A stretch of 5,116 bases of DNA from Opitutaceae bacterium (GTDB lineage: Bacteria; Verrucomicrobiota; Verrucomicrobiae; Opitutales; Opitutaceae). Position numbers and translations under genes: made by a program. Below, piece by piece: positions 1-5,028 of the stretch (the first letter of the stretch is position 1; the number at the start of each line of letters is the position of its first letter). Location: NCBI GenBank assembly GCA_031266495.1, contig JAISAX010000086.1:1-5116 (forward strand), given 5' to 3'. The notes beneath the pieces were generated by a model. The model saw only the letters and a list, made by a program, of their open reading frames with translations. It was not told the DNA's origin and did not search any database.

Positions 1-18
1 CCCGCGCCTGCATTTGCA

Positions 19-37
19 TCCGTTACTTCGTAACGGA
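19..37. repeat. Perfect 8-bp inverted repeat with TTC loop, inside the coding frame
   Basis: Arms TCCGTTAC (19-26) and GTAACGGA (30-37) flank a 3-nt loop. On the plus strand the hairpin is followed by GG and T5 (40-44), a terminator-like shape. It nevertheless lies within the open minus-strand frame, where it encodes R-Y-E-V-T-D. It could be a weak antisense terminator, an inserted palindromic repeat or chance. Confidence 0.55.
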
Positions 38-164
38 GGTTTTTCAGCGAGGCTTCGGCAAGGTTGAGCAGGGTCACGTCGCCTGTAATGGAGTCGGCAA
101 GACGGAGTGTGCTGTTCGCGTCCAGCGTCACGGGGGGTTCCCGTGTCGCATCCGCACGGTTTCC

Positions 165-257
165 TGATATATCCGTTGCGGCGGATTTGGCGGCGGCGGT
201 GGTAGCGGCGCTGGCGCTGGTGGCACTTGCGCTGGCAGGGCTGGCGGCGACGGCGGG
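165..257 (-). repeat. Ala/Ser/Thr-rich low-complexity spacer
   Basis: About 31 codons encode almost only A, S, T and P (A-S-P-A-S-A-S-A-T-S-A-S-A-A-T-T), built from short GGCGCT/GGCGGC-type DNA units on the plus strand. It separates the Ig array from the next, unidentified segment (about 3-164), which looks like beta-rich passenger sequence. It probably acts as a flexible linker. The short-unit repetition makes its length prone to change. Confidence 0.6.
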
Positions 258-530
258 CACCCGCACGGTGGCGCTGGCGGTGGCGGCATATCGGGCGCCA
301 GCGCCGTTGGTCACTCGCACGGTATAGGTTCCGGCGACGACGGTGTCGGTTCTGGACGCGGGCTTGAGCGTCAGTGTTGCCTTGTTGACGCCTGCAATGA
401 CGGTTCCATCCGGACCGCGCCATTCGTAGTTCAGTTTTGCCGTGCCGGTCGCCTTGGCTGCGATGCTCACGGGTTTGCCAGGGACGGCTGTCAGCTTGTC
501 CGACGGCGTCGTGATGGCGACGGTCGGCGG
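258..530 (-). other. Ig-like domain 5
   Basis: It starts P-P-T-V-A-I-T-T-P-S-D. It has V-S-I-A-A-K-A-T-G-T as the B strand and L-N-Y-E-W-R-G-P-D-G-T-V-I as the C strand (Trp at 420-422). A T-L-T-L-K-P-A strand is followed by V-A-G-T-Y-T-V-R-V-T-N-G-A-G as the F strand. It is followed directly by the Ala/Ser/Thr-rich spacer. Confidence 0.7.
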
Positions 531-860
531 CACTACGATCTTGATAGCCACGGTCTTGCTCTTCGCCTTGGCCAGCGGCTTGCCTTTCGCGTCCGCCACC
601 GACTCGACCTGCACGCTGTATTTGTCGGCGGTGGTGATGTTTTCGGCGATGAAGGTGTCGGTCAGCGAACTGCCCACATGCGTGCGGACAATCTGTTTGC
701 CGTTGCGCAACCACGTCCATGTGAACGGTCCGGTGCCGGTGGCGAGTTTTGCCGTGAACACCACCGACTGGCCGACGTTGGCCACGACTTCCGGTTTGGC
801 GGTGATGTCGCCCGCCGGAGTCTCGGCCAGCAGGCCCGCCGTCGCGTCGAATTTTGGCGG
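531..860 (-). other. Ig-like domain 4 (long variant)
   Basis: It starts P-P-K-F-D-A-T-A-G. It has V-V-F-T-A-K-L-A-T-G-T as the B strand and F-T-W-T-W-L-R-N-G-K-Q-I as the C strand, with Trp codons at 717-719 and 711-713. The F strand is A-D-K-Y-S-V-Q-V-E-S, with a Lys/Ala-rich insertion before the last strand. It is about 25 residues longer than domains 2 and 3. Confidence 0.7.
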
Positions 861-863
861 CGT

Positions 864-1115
864 AACGAGTTTTATGTTACCGATCCGTTTTTCGACCGTG
901 CCCGCTCCGTTGGTCACGCGGATGCTGTAGGCTCCGTCCTTTTTTGCGGTGTACGTCGCTTTTGTCGCTCCGGGGATTTCCTCACCGTCGAGCAGCCACT
1001 GGTAGGTCGGTTTGGCCTTGTTTTTGGCGAGCTTGATGGAGAGTTTCGCGCCTTTCGCGGCGAGCGCGTTTGTGTAGTCGGTTTCGCTGACGGCGGGCGT
1101 CTCGATGACCGGCGG
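864..1115 (-). other. Ig-like domain 3
   Basis: It starts P-P-V-I-E-T-P-A-V-S. It has L-S-I-K-L-A as the B strand, T-Y-Q-W-L-L-D-G-E-E-I-P-G-A-T as the C strand (Trp at 996-998), and K-D-G-A-Y-S-I-R-V-T-N-G-A-G as the F strand. Lys-rich turns (K-G-A-K, K-N-K-A-K) set it apart from domain 1. Confidence 0.75.
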
Positions 1116-1280
1116 CAGGATGGCTCCGAGCGTGGTGACGGTGGTCATTATCTTGTTCGGTCCGCTTGTCACGATGACCGAATATTTGCCGAGGTCGGAC
1201 TCGGCCACGCTGACGATGACGAGCGTCGCGCCGGTCGCTCCGGGGACGGGTTTTCCGTCGAGCAGCCACTGGAAGGTCGG
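964..1280. repeat. Paired 47-bp direct repeats, 270 bp apart, in Ig domains 3 and 2
   Basis: Copies lie at 964-1010 and 1234-1280. The first 13 bases are identical and the last 26 differ at one base, but the 8 bases between differ almost entirely; about 39 of 47 match. The offset is exactly 90 codons. They encode the Q-W-L-L-D-G C-strand and the following P-G-A-T turn, so domains 2 and 3 probably arose by internal duplication. Confidence 0.8.
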
Positions 1281-1379
1281 CGGCGGGGTGCCGGTCGCGG
1301 ATACGGCGAGCGTCACGGTTTGGCCGATACCGGTCTCGGTTTTCGACGCGGGTTTTTTCGTGACCTTCGGTTTGACGGG
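1116..1379 (-). other. Ig-like domain 2
   Basis: It starts P-V-K-P-K-V-T-K-K-P-A-S. It has V-T-L-A-V-S-A-T-G-T as the B strand, T-F-Q-W-L-L-D-G-K-P-V-P-G-A-T as the C strand with Trp at 1266-1268, and D-L-G-K-Y-S-V-I-V-T-S as the F strand. It shares a DNA-level duplication with Ig 3. Confidence 0.75.
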
Positions 1380-1385
1380 GACGTC

Positions 1386-1640
1386 GATGGCGAGCGTGGC
1401 GGCGTTGCTGGTGACCGAACCGTTGGCGTTTTTAATCGTTACGGTGTAGTCGCCCGCGTTTTTCTTCGTCGTCTTCGCGATGGTGTAACTGTCGCCCGTC
1501 GCCTTTTTGATGGCTTTGCCATTAAAAAATCACTGGTAGGTCAGCGGGGTCTGGCTGGCGGCGGTCACGGTGAAGGTGACGGGGTCGCCTTGCCAGACGG
1601 TTTGCGGGGGCGGTTGCGGGTGCGCCGTGATGACCGGCGC
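1386..1640 (-). other. Ig-like domain 1 (interrupted by TGA)
   Basis: It begins A-P-V-I-T-A-H-P-Q and has V-T-F-T-V-T-A as the B strand and T-Y-Q-[stop]-F-F-N-G-K-A-I as the C strand. It closes with A-G-D-Y-T-V-T-I-K-N-A-N-G and a T-L-A-I strand. This is the usual bacterial I-set-like pattern seen in strings in verrucomicrobial and planctomycete secreted proteins. Only the core Trp codon is lost. Confidence 0.7.
1530..1532 (-). other. In-frame TGA replacing the conserved Ig-domain tryptophan
   Basis: The coding strand reads T-Y-Q-stop-F-F-N-G-K. The paralogous domains downstream read T-F-Q-W-L-L-D-G-K (Trp at 1266-1268) and T-Y-Q-W-L-L-D-G-E (Trp at 996-998). A single TGG to TGA change explains the stop, with no shift of frame. 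All other core Trp codons seen are TGG, so a recoded genetic code is not supported. An A6 run (1524-1529) lies immediately next to it, but slippage there would change frame, which is not what is seen. Confidence 0.85.
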
Positions 1641-4600
1641 GGCTGTAGGGGGAGGAGGACTACCGGCGAGTTGCGCGATGTGGAGCGTGTCGCTCGTCTC
1701 GCCGTCGGCGTTGCTGGCGCTGACGATAACCGGGGTTTCGCGCGAGTTGCCCGTGATGTTCGCGGCGGCAACGAGGGTGAGGGTGTCGCCGTTTCTCGTG
1801 ACGGTCAGCCAGGCGGTGTCGCCTTCGCCGCTCTTTTTGAATGTCCAGTTGCTCGCCTGGTCCGTGGTGACGGTGACGTCCAGCGTGCCGCCGGTCGCCG
1901 CGACCGTCCAGCTCGACGCGGACAGGGTGAGTGTCGGCAGGGACGGGGGGGAGGGAGGGGGGGTGTAGGGAATGACGCGCAGTTGCAGGGTTTTGCCGTC
2001 CGGGGTGCCCGTCAGTTCGAAGGCGATGTTTTTCCCCGCGTCGCTGTCGTCGGCGGCGATGACGGTCGCGGTTGTCGTGACCGTGGCGCCGGGGATGCCG
2101 CTGATGTCAACCAGGTTGTAGGTGCGGCCGAGTTGCAGGGCGCCGGCGTTGTAGAGGCGGATGGCGCTGCGTTGCTGGTCTGTGCCGCTGCCGTCCTTGC
2201 TGGTAAAACCTTCGCCGATTCGCAGGCCTTCGAATGTCGCCGAGGAGGTGGATTCGTCGGCGCCGTTATGGTCGGCTTCGAGGACGAGTTTTTTGGCGTT
2301 CAGTTTGAGCAGGGCGGGTGCGCCCGGGGCGGGGTTTTCACCGTGGAAATCGAAGCCGAGGTGCGAGCCTTTGGTGAATTTGATTTCGGGGGCGGTGATG
2401 ATGTTTCCGCCGCCGGCGACGAGGGTGCCGCCGCGTGTCGTGCCGTTGCCCAGCAGCACAAAGCGGTTCCGCAAATTGCGTGCGTCGCCCTCCGTGCTTG
2501 TGCCGTCGGCGTGCTCTTCGATTGTGATTTTGCCCGCTTTCACTTTCGCGGCCGCGTCAAAGGCGTTCGGGTTGGCGATTTCGTTTTCTCGATAAAGATA
2601 GAGAATGCCTGTATCGGCGTTTGCAGTACCGATGCGGACGGTCGTGCCGTCTCTGGCGCTGTTGGCGATGAATTTGCTTTCGCCGCCGAGTTTGATTTTG
2701 CCGGCCCCGCCGAGCGTGACGGTGGATTGCCCGTAGCAATTGCTCGATGCGTAGGGAAAATTGTTGATCGGGTCGCGGCCCGCGTTGCCCGTGATCGGGT
2801 CGCGGAGGTCGGCGGAGCTGCCCGCATAGTTTGCCTGGATCGAGAGCGCGTTGACGCCGTCGAGGTGGACAAAATTTGCGCGGGTTCCTGAGCCGGTTCC
2901 GACAATGTTGCCCGATGCGAGCAGTGTCTTTCTGGAGTCGATACTGATGGTCAGGTCGTTGGACTTCGGGTTCGGGTCGAGGGAGCGTTCCTGGAAATGC
3001 GGGCTGTGCAGATAAATCGCGCCGCCTTGCGCGTCCGCCGTGCCAATGGCCTTGTTGTTGGTGAAGGTGATGTCGCCCGTCGTATAAAACTGGTTGTGTG
3101 TGCTGGTGACGTTGCCTGGCGGCGTGAGGTAAAGGGCGCCGCCCTGGGCAAGGCCTTCGGAGAGGGAATCGGCGGGGACGTTGTCGTTGACGCGGGCTTC
3201 GTTGGCGTCGAACAGGACGTCGCCCGCGGTGATGTTCAGGGCATTGGTATAGACGGCGCCGCCGCGGGCGATGTGCGCTTCGGCGAGGTTGTTTGTCACA
3301 ATGAGTTTTTTGACCGAACCGATGCGAAGGGCCGTTTCGGAAATCGCGCCGCCTTTGGCAAAGGCAGTGAATCCTTCACGGTCTGCCATGCGGAGGACGC
3401 CGTGGGTTGTGGCCGTGGCGGAATTCTGACGGAAGATCAGTTCGTCAATTTCGTCGAAGGACGTGTTGCGCGATCCGGTTATGCCCAAGGCGTTGAAGCC
3501 GCCCGAGAGTGCGCCGCCTTCGGCGGAGGCATCCCAGCATTTGATCGAGTTGGAGGTGACGGTGATTTGTTGGACTTCCGCCGTCGCGTAGTTGTTTTCA
3601 AAGACAAGGCTGCCGATTCCCGAGAATGTTGCCTGAGAATAAATGCTGCCGGAGAGTGCGCCGCCGCGGGCGTCCGCCTCAATCCAGTCGTCTGTGTAAG
3701 TGATGCGGTCGGAGGGCATGCTGACCGTTGCGGTGGAGGAGTTGTCGGCGAAGGTGAGTGTGCTGATGTTTTTGAAGTCAAGCCACGCCCCGGTGCCGTT
3801 ATGAAGAGTCACCGCGCCGCCGTGGCTGACCGGTGTGGCTATCCAATATCCGTGCGGGAGACTGACGTTGGTGGTAGCGGTGTTGCCGGTGAAGTTCACC
3901 TCGGCGATGTTTGCGATCGAGAGTGCGGAGGAGCCAACTGCAATCGCACCTCCTCCCGAAGTTGTCCCGTAATTACTTCTATTATCTATCTCGCGGATGG
4001 TGTTGTTCAGGAAATGCAGCGAGGTGTTTTGCGAGCCTGCCGCGCCGGAAATCAGGTGCAGCCCTCCCCATTCCTTGAAGATATTCAACATGCTGCCGCC
4101 GACACCGCCGACGAAAAATGCGCCGCCCTGGGCACCGGTTGCGCTGTTGCTTTCGATAACGGTGTTGTTGGTGTTTTCAAAGGTGAGCGAGGAGCCGGAG
4201 GCGAGTTGGAATGAGCCGGCGATGGGTGTGTCGGTGGCGGTTTGCGCGAAACGGTTGAAGGTATCCAGGAGGACAGTACCGTCGGGATAGGTTGTGTTTG
4301 CTCCGTCGAAAACGATGCCGGTGTTTCGCGGGATGAGGAGGATCGCGTCGGGAGGAGAGACGAGCGTGAAGGTCGCCGGCGGGCTGTAACTGCTTGCGGA
4401 TACATTTTCGACGACAATCATGTCGTTCGCGAAGGCGCCGGTGAAGTTGATGGAGCTGGCAATGTTGTTCCAGGGAGAGGTGGTGTTCGGATCGGCGGGG
4501 TGGATAAGGTCGTTGATATCAACGGTCTGTCCGCCGCCAATGTAAACGGGGGCGCCGTTGCGTGGTTGCGGATTGGATACGTTTGGCGTCGGCGTCGCCG

Positions 4601-4736
4601 CAGTGAGCGCGGGTGTGGACGTGAGCGCCGAAGCGAGTGTGAACGTTATGGCAAACGCGAGCGAGGTCGCGGCATGAGCAAGCGTCGGCAGAAGGCGGCG
4701 CGCAGTGGTTGTGGTTGTTATATCGTGGGTTTTCAT
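1530..4736 (-). CDS. Large secreted adhesin-like protein: Pmp-type repeats, BACON domain, truncated Ig-like domain
   Basis: The start is the ATG at 4736, which opens a credible signal peptide: M-K-T-H, Arg-Arg at 13-14, then a hydrophobic Ala/Leu/Phe stretch. Upstream in-frame codons are open but low-complexity and cross hairpins and a hexamer array, so I reject the longer start at 5018. No clear Shine-Dalgarno site precedes the ATG. Domain order over 1068 residues: signal peptide (about 1-37 or 1-46); nine GGA[FILV] motifs alternating with FxxN motifs (about 184-574), the hallmark of chlamydial Pmp beta-helix repeats; a further beta-rich passenger (575-922); a Pro/Ser linker (923-934); a BACON-like domain (934-1025); and the start of an Ig-like domain (1033-1068). 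Only two Cys are present (400, 666), which fits an extracellular beta-helix. The likely role is a surface or secreted adhesin, possibly glycan-binding through BACON; this is inferred. The frame ends at TGA where the Ig core Trp is expected and resumes directly beyond it, so this is probably the 5' part of one larger gene. No export barrel or sorting signal lies in this part. Confidence 0.85.
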   Translation of the reverse strand: MKTHDITTTTTARRLLPTLAHAATSLAFAITFTLASALTSTPALTAATPTPNVSNPQPRNGAPVYIGGGQTVDINDLIHPADPNTTSPWNNIASSINFTGAFANDMIVVENVSASSYSPPATFTLVSPPDAILLIPRNTGIVFDGANTTYPDGTVLLDTFNRFAQTATDTPIAGSFQLASGSSLTFENTNNTVIESNSATGAQGGAFFVGGVGGSMLNIFKEWGGLHLISGAAGSQNTSLHFLNNTIREIDNRSNYGTTSGGGAIAVGSSALSIANIAEVNFTGNTATTNVSLPHGYWIATPVSHGGAVTLHNGTGAWLDFKNISTLTFADNSSTATVSMPSDRITYTDDWIEADARGGALSGSIYSQATFSGIGSLVFENNYATAEVQQITVTSNSIKCWDASAEGGALSGGFNALGITGSRNTSFDEIDELIFRQNSATATTHGVLRMADREGFTAFAKGGAISETALRIGSVKKLIVTNNLAEAHIARGGAVYTNALNITAGDVLFDANEARVNDNVPADSLSEGLAQGGALYLTPPGNVTSTHNQFYTTGDITFTNNKAIGTADAQGGAIYLHSPHFQERSLDPNPKSNDLTISIDSRKTLLASGNIVGTGSGTRANFVHLDGVNALSIQANYAGSSADLRDPITGNAGRDPINNFPYASSNCYGQSTVTLGGAGKIKLGGESKFIANSARDGTTVRIGTANADTGILYLYRENEIANPNAFDAAAKVKAGKITIEEHADGTSTEGDARNLRNRFVLLGNGTTRGGTLVAGGGNIITAPEIKFTKGSHLGFDFHGENPAPGAPALLKLNAKKLVLEADHNGADESTSSATFEGLRIGEGFTSKDGSGTDQQRSAIRLYNAGALQLGRTYNLVDISGIPGATVTTTATVIAADDSDAGKNIAFELTGTPDGKTLQLRVIPYTPPPSPPSLPTLTLSASSWTVAATGGTLDVTVTTDQASNWTFKKSGEGDTAWLTVTRNGDTLTLVAAANITGNSRETPVIVSASNADGETSDTLHIAQLAGSPPPPTAAPVITAHPQPPPQTVWQGDPVTFTVTAASQTPLTYQ
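1662..1937 (-). other. BACON-like beta-sandwich domain
   Basis: Residues about 934-1025 have the pattern L-x-L-S-A-S-S-W-T-V-A-A-T-G-G, then V-T-V-T-T-D-Q-A-S-N-W-T-F, A-W-L-T-V-T, a G-D-T-L-T-L strand, and a closing T-L-H-I-A-Q-L-A-G. The order (GG-turn, xVxVxSN.xW, W-L, repeated strand, 'xIxQ' ending) is that of BACON domains, proposed carbohydrate-binding or spacer modules in secreted proteins of gut and environmental bacteria. Pro-rich linkers lie on both sides. It is probably a stalk or ligand-binding unit between the beta-helix passenger and the Ig array. Confidence 0.7.
1945..1963. repeat. G7-A-GGG-A-G7 tract inside the coding region (Pro/Ser linker)
   Basis: The plus strand carries two G7 runs with GGG between them, separated by single A residues, and a further GGG at 1968-1970. 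On the coding strand it encodes the P-P-P-S-P-P-S-L-P linker between the passenger and the BACON domain. Four G-runs in close succession meet the usual G-quadruplex pattern on the template strand. Slippage in either G7 would shift the reading frame before the BACON and Ig domains. Confidence 0.8.
3015..4187 (-). repeat. Nine Pmp-type GGA[FILV] / FxxN repeats (beta-helix passenger)
   Basis: GGA motifs begin at residues 204 (GGAF), 262 (GGAI), 306 (GGAV), 358 (GGAL), 407 (GGAL), 462 (GGAI), 492 (GGAV), 532 (GGAL) and 571 (GGAI). Between them lie FxxN-type motifs: FLNN 242, FTGN 282, FADN 329, FENN 379, FRQN 435, VTNN 480 (degenerate), FDAN 509 and FTNN 558, most followed by small residues such as A-T-A. 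A degenerate F-E-N-T-N-N at 186 precedes the first GGA, and FIAN at 689 may be a stray later copy. This alternation defines chlamydial polymorphic outer membrane protein repeats, which form a beta-helix used in adhesion. Repeat spacing varies from about 30 to 58 residues, with insertions in the longer units. The family match comes from motif reading, not from a profile search. Confidence 0.75.
4626..4736 (-). other. Signal peptide (Sec type)
   Basis: The N-terminus has Lys2, a Thr run, Arg13-Arg14, then a hydrophobic stretch of Leu/Ala/Phe/Ile from about residue 15 to 38. An A-S-A motif at residues 35-37 fits a signal peptidase I site; cleavage after A46 or A47 is an alternative. The mature region is rich in Thr, Asn, Gly and Pro. 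This supports export; whether the product is later anchored or threaded through a barrel cannot be told here. Confidence 0.7.
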
Positions 4737-4751
4737 TGGCGGAAAGGTGTC

Positions 4752-4778
4752 GGGCAGGGGGGGGGGGAGGGAGGGGGG
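4752..4778. repeat. G11-containing G-rich tract (poly-C on the coding strand) just upstream of the start codon
   Basis: The plus strand has GGG (4752-4754), G11 (4757-4767), GGG (4769-4771) and G6 (4773-4778). On the transcript this becomes a C-rich leader 16-42 bases before the ATG at 4736. An 11-base homopolymer is long enough to slip during replication, and the four G-runs also fit a G-quadruplex pattern. Its placement between promoter and start would let length changes tune expression; that effect is inferred. Confidence 0.75.
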
Positions 4779-4824
4779 ATGATGGCAGGATCGACTGGAT
4801 CGATTGCGGCGAGGAGGCCTCCCT

Positions 4825-4860
4825 GTTGCAGTCGTAGTTGCAGTTGCAGTTGCAGTTGCA
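4825..4860. repeat. GTTGCA hexamer tandem array (six units, one degenerate)
   Basis: Units are GTTGCA at 4825, a variant GTCGTA at 4831, then GTTGCA at 4837, 4843, 4849 and 4855. It reads TGCAAC on the gene's strand. The array lies in the upstream region, 89-124 bases before the ATG. Copy number may vary between strains. Confidence 0.85.
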
Positions 4861-4875
4861 ACCACTCCGCCGCGT

Positions 4876-4929
4876 GCCGGCAAGATGCCGGCGGTCCCAG
4901 GCGCTCCCGCGCCGGAGATGCGGGAAGCG
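4876..4929. repeat. REP-like double hairpin
   Basis: The first dyad is GCCGGC (4876-4881), loop AAGAT, GCCGGC (4887-4892). The second is CGCTCCCGC (4902-4910), a 9-nt loop, then GCGGGAAGCG (4920-4929), pairing with one bulged A. Two adjacent GC-rich hairpins in an intergenic region are typical of dispersed REP-like elements. I recall similar GCCGGCAAGATGCCGGC sequences in verrucomicrobial intergenic DNA but cannot verify that here. Confidence 0.6.
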
Positions 4930-4985
4930 ACAATAGTGATGTGTATCACGATTGTCGTGACATGCGCCGCCGGTCCGGAGATGCG
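4912..4985. repeat. 11-bp direct repeat CCGGAGATGCG flanking the long dyad
   Basis: CCGGAGATGCG occurs at 4912-4922 and 4975-4985, one copy on each side of the 4928-4957 dyad, 63 bp apart. The first copy also forms the loop and right arm of the REP-like hairpin. Together they look like a small composite repeat unit. Confidence 0.65.
4928..4957. promoter_or_regulatory. Long dyad (13-bp stem, one mismatch, GTGT loop), possible operator or RNA hairpin
   Basis: Arms CGACAAT (4928-4934) and ATTGTCG (4951-4957) enclose GTGAT (4936-4940), loop GTGT and ATCAC (4945-4949), with a single A/G mismatch at 4935/4950. A competing dyad, TCACGA-TTG-TCGTGA (4946-4960), overlaps its right arm, so two mutually exclusive hairpins can be drawn. 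It is AT-richer than its surroundings and lies about 190-220 bp upstream of the start. The structure is plain in the sequence; a role as an operator or leader switch is a guess. Confidence 0.5.
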
Positions 4986-5010
4986 CGGGGACACAACCAG
5001 AATCAACAAG

Positions 5011-5028
5011 ACCGCCATCCGGGGCGGT
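5011..5028. repeat. 6-bp inverted repeat ACCGCC / GGCGGT
   Basis: Arms at 5011-5016 and 5023-5028 enclose the loop ATCCGG. On the minus strand it is followed by a moderately T-rich stretch (CTTGTTGATTCTGGTTG), so it could be a weak terminator of a gene further right. It lacks a real T-run and may be chance at this GC content. Confidence 0.3.

Larger units (their letters stand above)
1..1529 (-). pseudogene. 3' continuation of the adhesin gene after an in-frame TGA; four and a half Ig-like domains, runs off the window
   Basis: I read every triplet of this frame from 1529 down to 3 and found no stop. The 509 codons continue the upstream frame exactly. They begin F-F-N-G-K-A-I, the natural continuation of an Ig 'TYQW..NGK.I' strand, and end Ig 1 with the G-D-Y-T-V-T-I-K-N pattern. 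Four further Ig-like units follow, each with the core Trp and most with a '(G/D)xYxVxVTN.AG' F-strand. An Ala/Ser/Thr-rich spacer (about 165-257) and a new segment (V-T-L-D-A-N-S-T-L-R-L) then leave the window. The only ATG in this frame is at 1148, inside Ig 2, with no convincing ribosome site, so independent expression is unlikely. Export barrel, anchor or sorting signal, if any, lies to the left. It could be a true nonsense allele, a readthrough product or a sequence error. Confidence 0.75.

Noticed and set aside
1524..1532. Programmed frameshift or recoding at the A6 run next to the TGA
   Set aside because: Homology continues in the same frame on both sides, so no frameshift is needed. 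Other Trp codons are TGG, so a UGA=Trp code is not supported.
1640..1664. Third G-rich stretch (GGGGG-A-GG-A-GG) in the linker after BACON
   Set aside because: It encodes S-P-P-P-P and its runs are too short to fit the G7/G11 pattern; ordinary Pro-linker codon use explains it.
678..2891. A 737-codon plus-strand open frame
   Set aside because: It lies antisense to the BACON/Ig and passenger region, is dominated by Arg, Gly, Asp and Val with no domain pattern, and is explained by high GC at third positions of the minus-strand gene.
2997..4214. A 405-codon plus-strand open frame
   Set aside because: Antisense shadow of the Pmp-repeat region; no recognisable fold, and composition follows the opposite strand.
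4825..4860. CRISPR-like array
   Set aside because: Units are contiguous hexamers with no spacers; this is a simple tandem repeat.
4920..5010. Sigma-70 promoter boxes for the minus-strand gene
   Set aside because: TGTCAC/TATTGT-like pieces exist near the long dyad, but none matches the consensus with proper spacing well enough to annotate.
4737..5018. A 94-residue N-terminal extension from an upstream ATG at 5018
   Set aside because: The extension is low complexity, runs through the hairpins, hexamer array and G11 tract, and would bury the clear signal peptide beginning at 4736.
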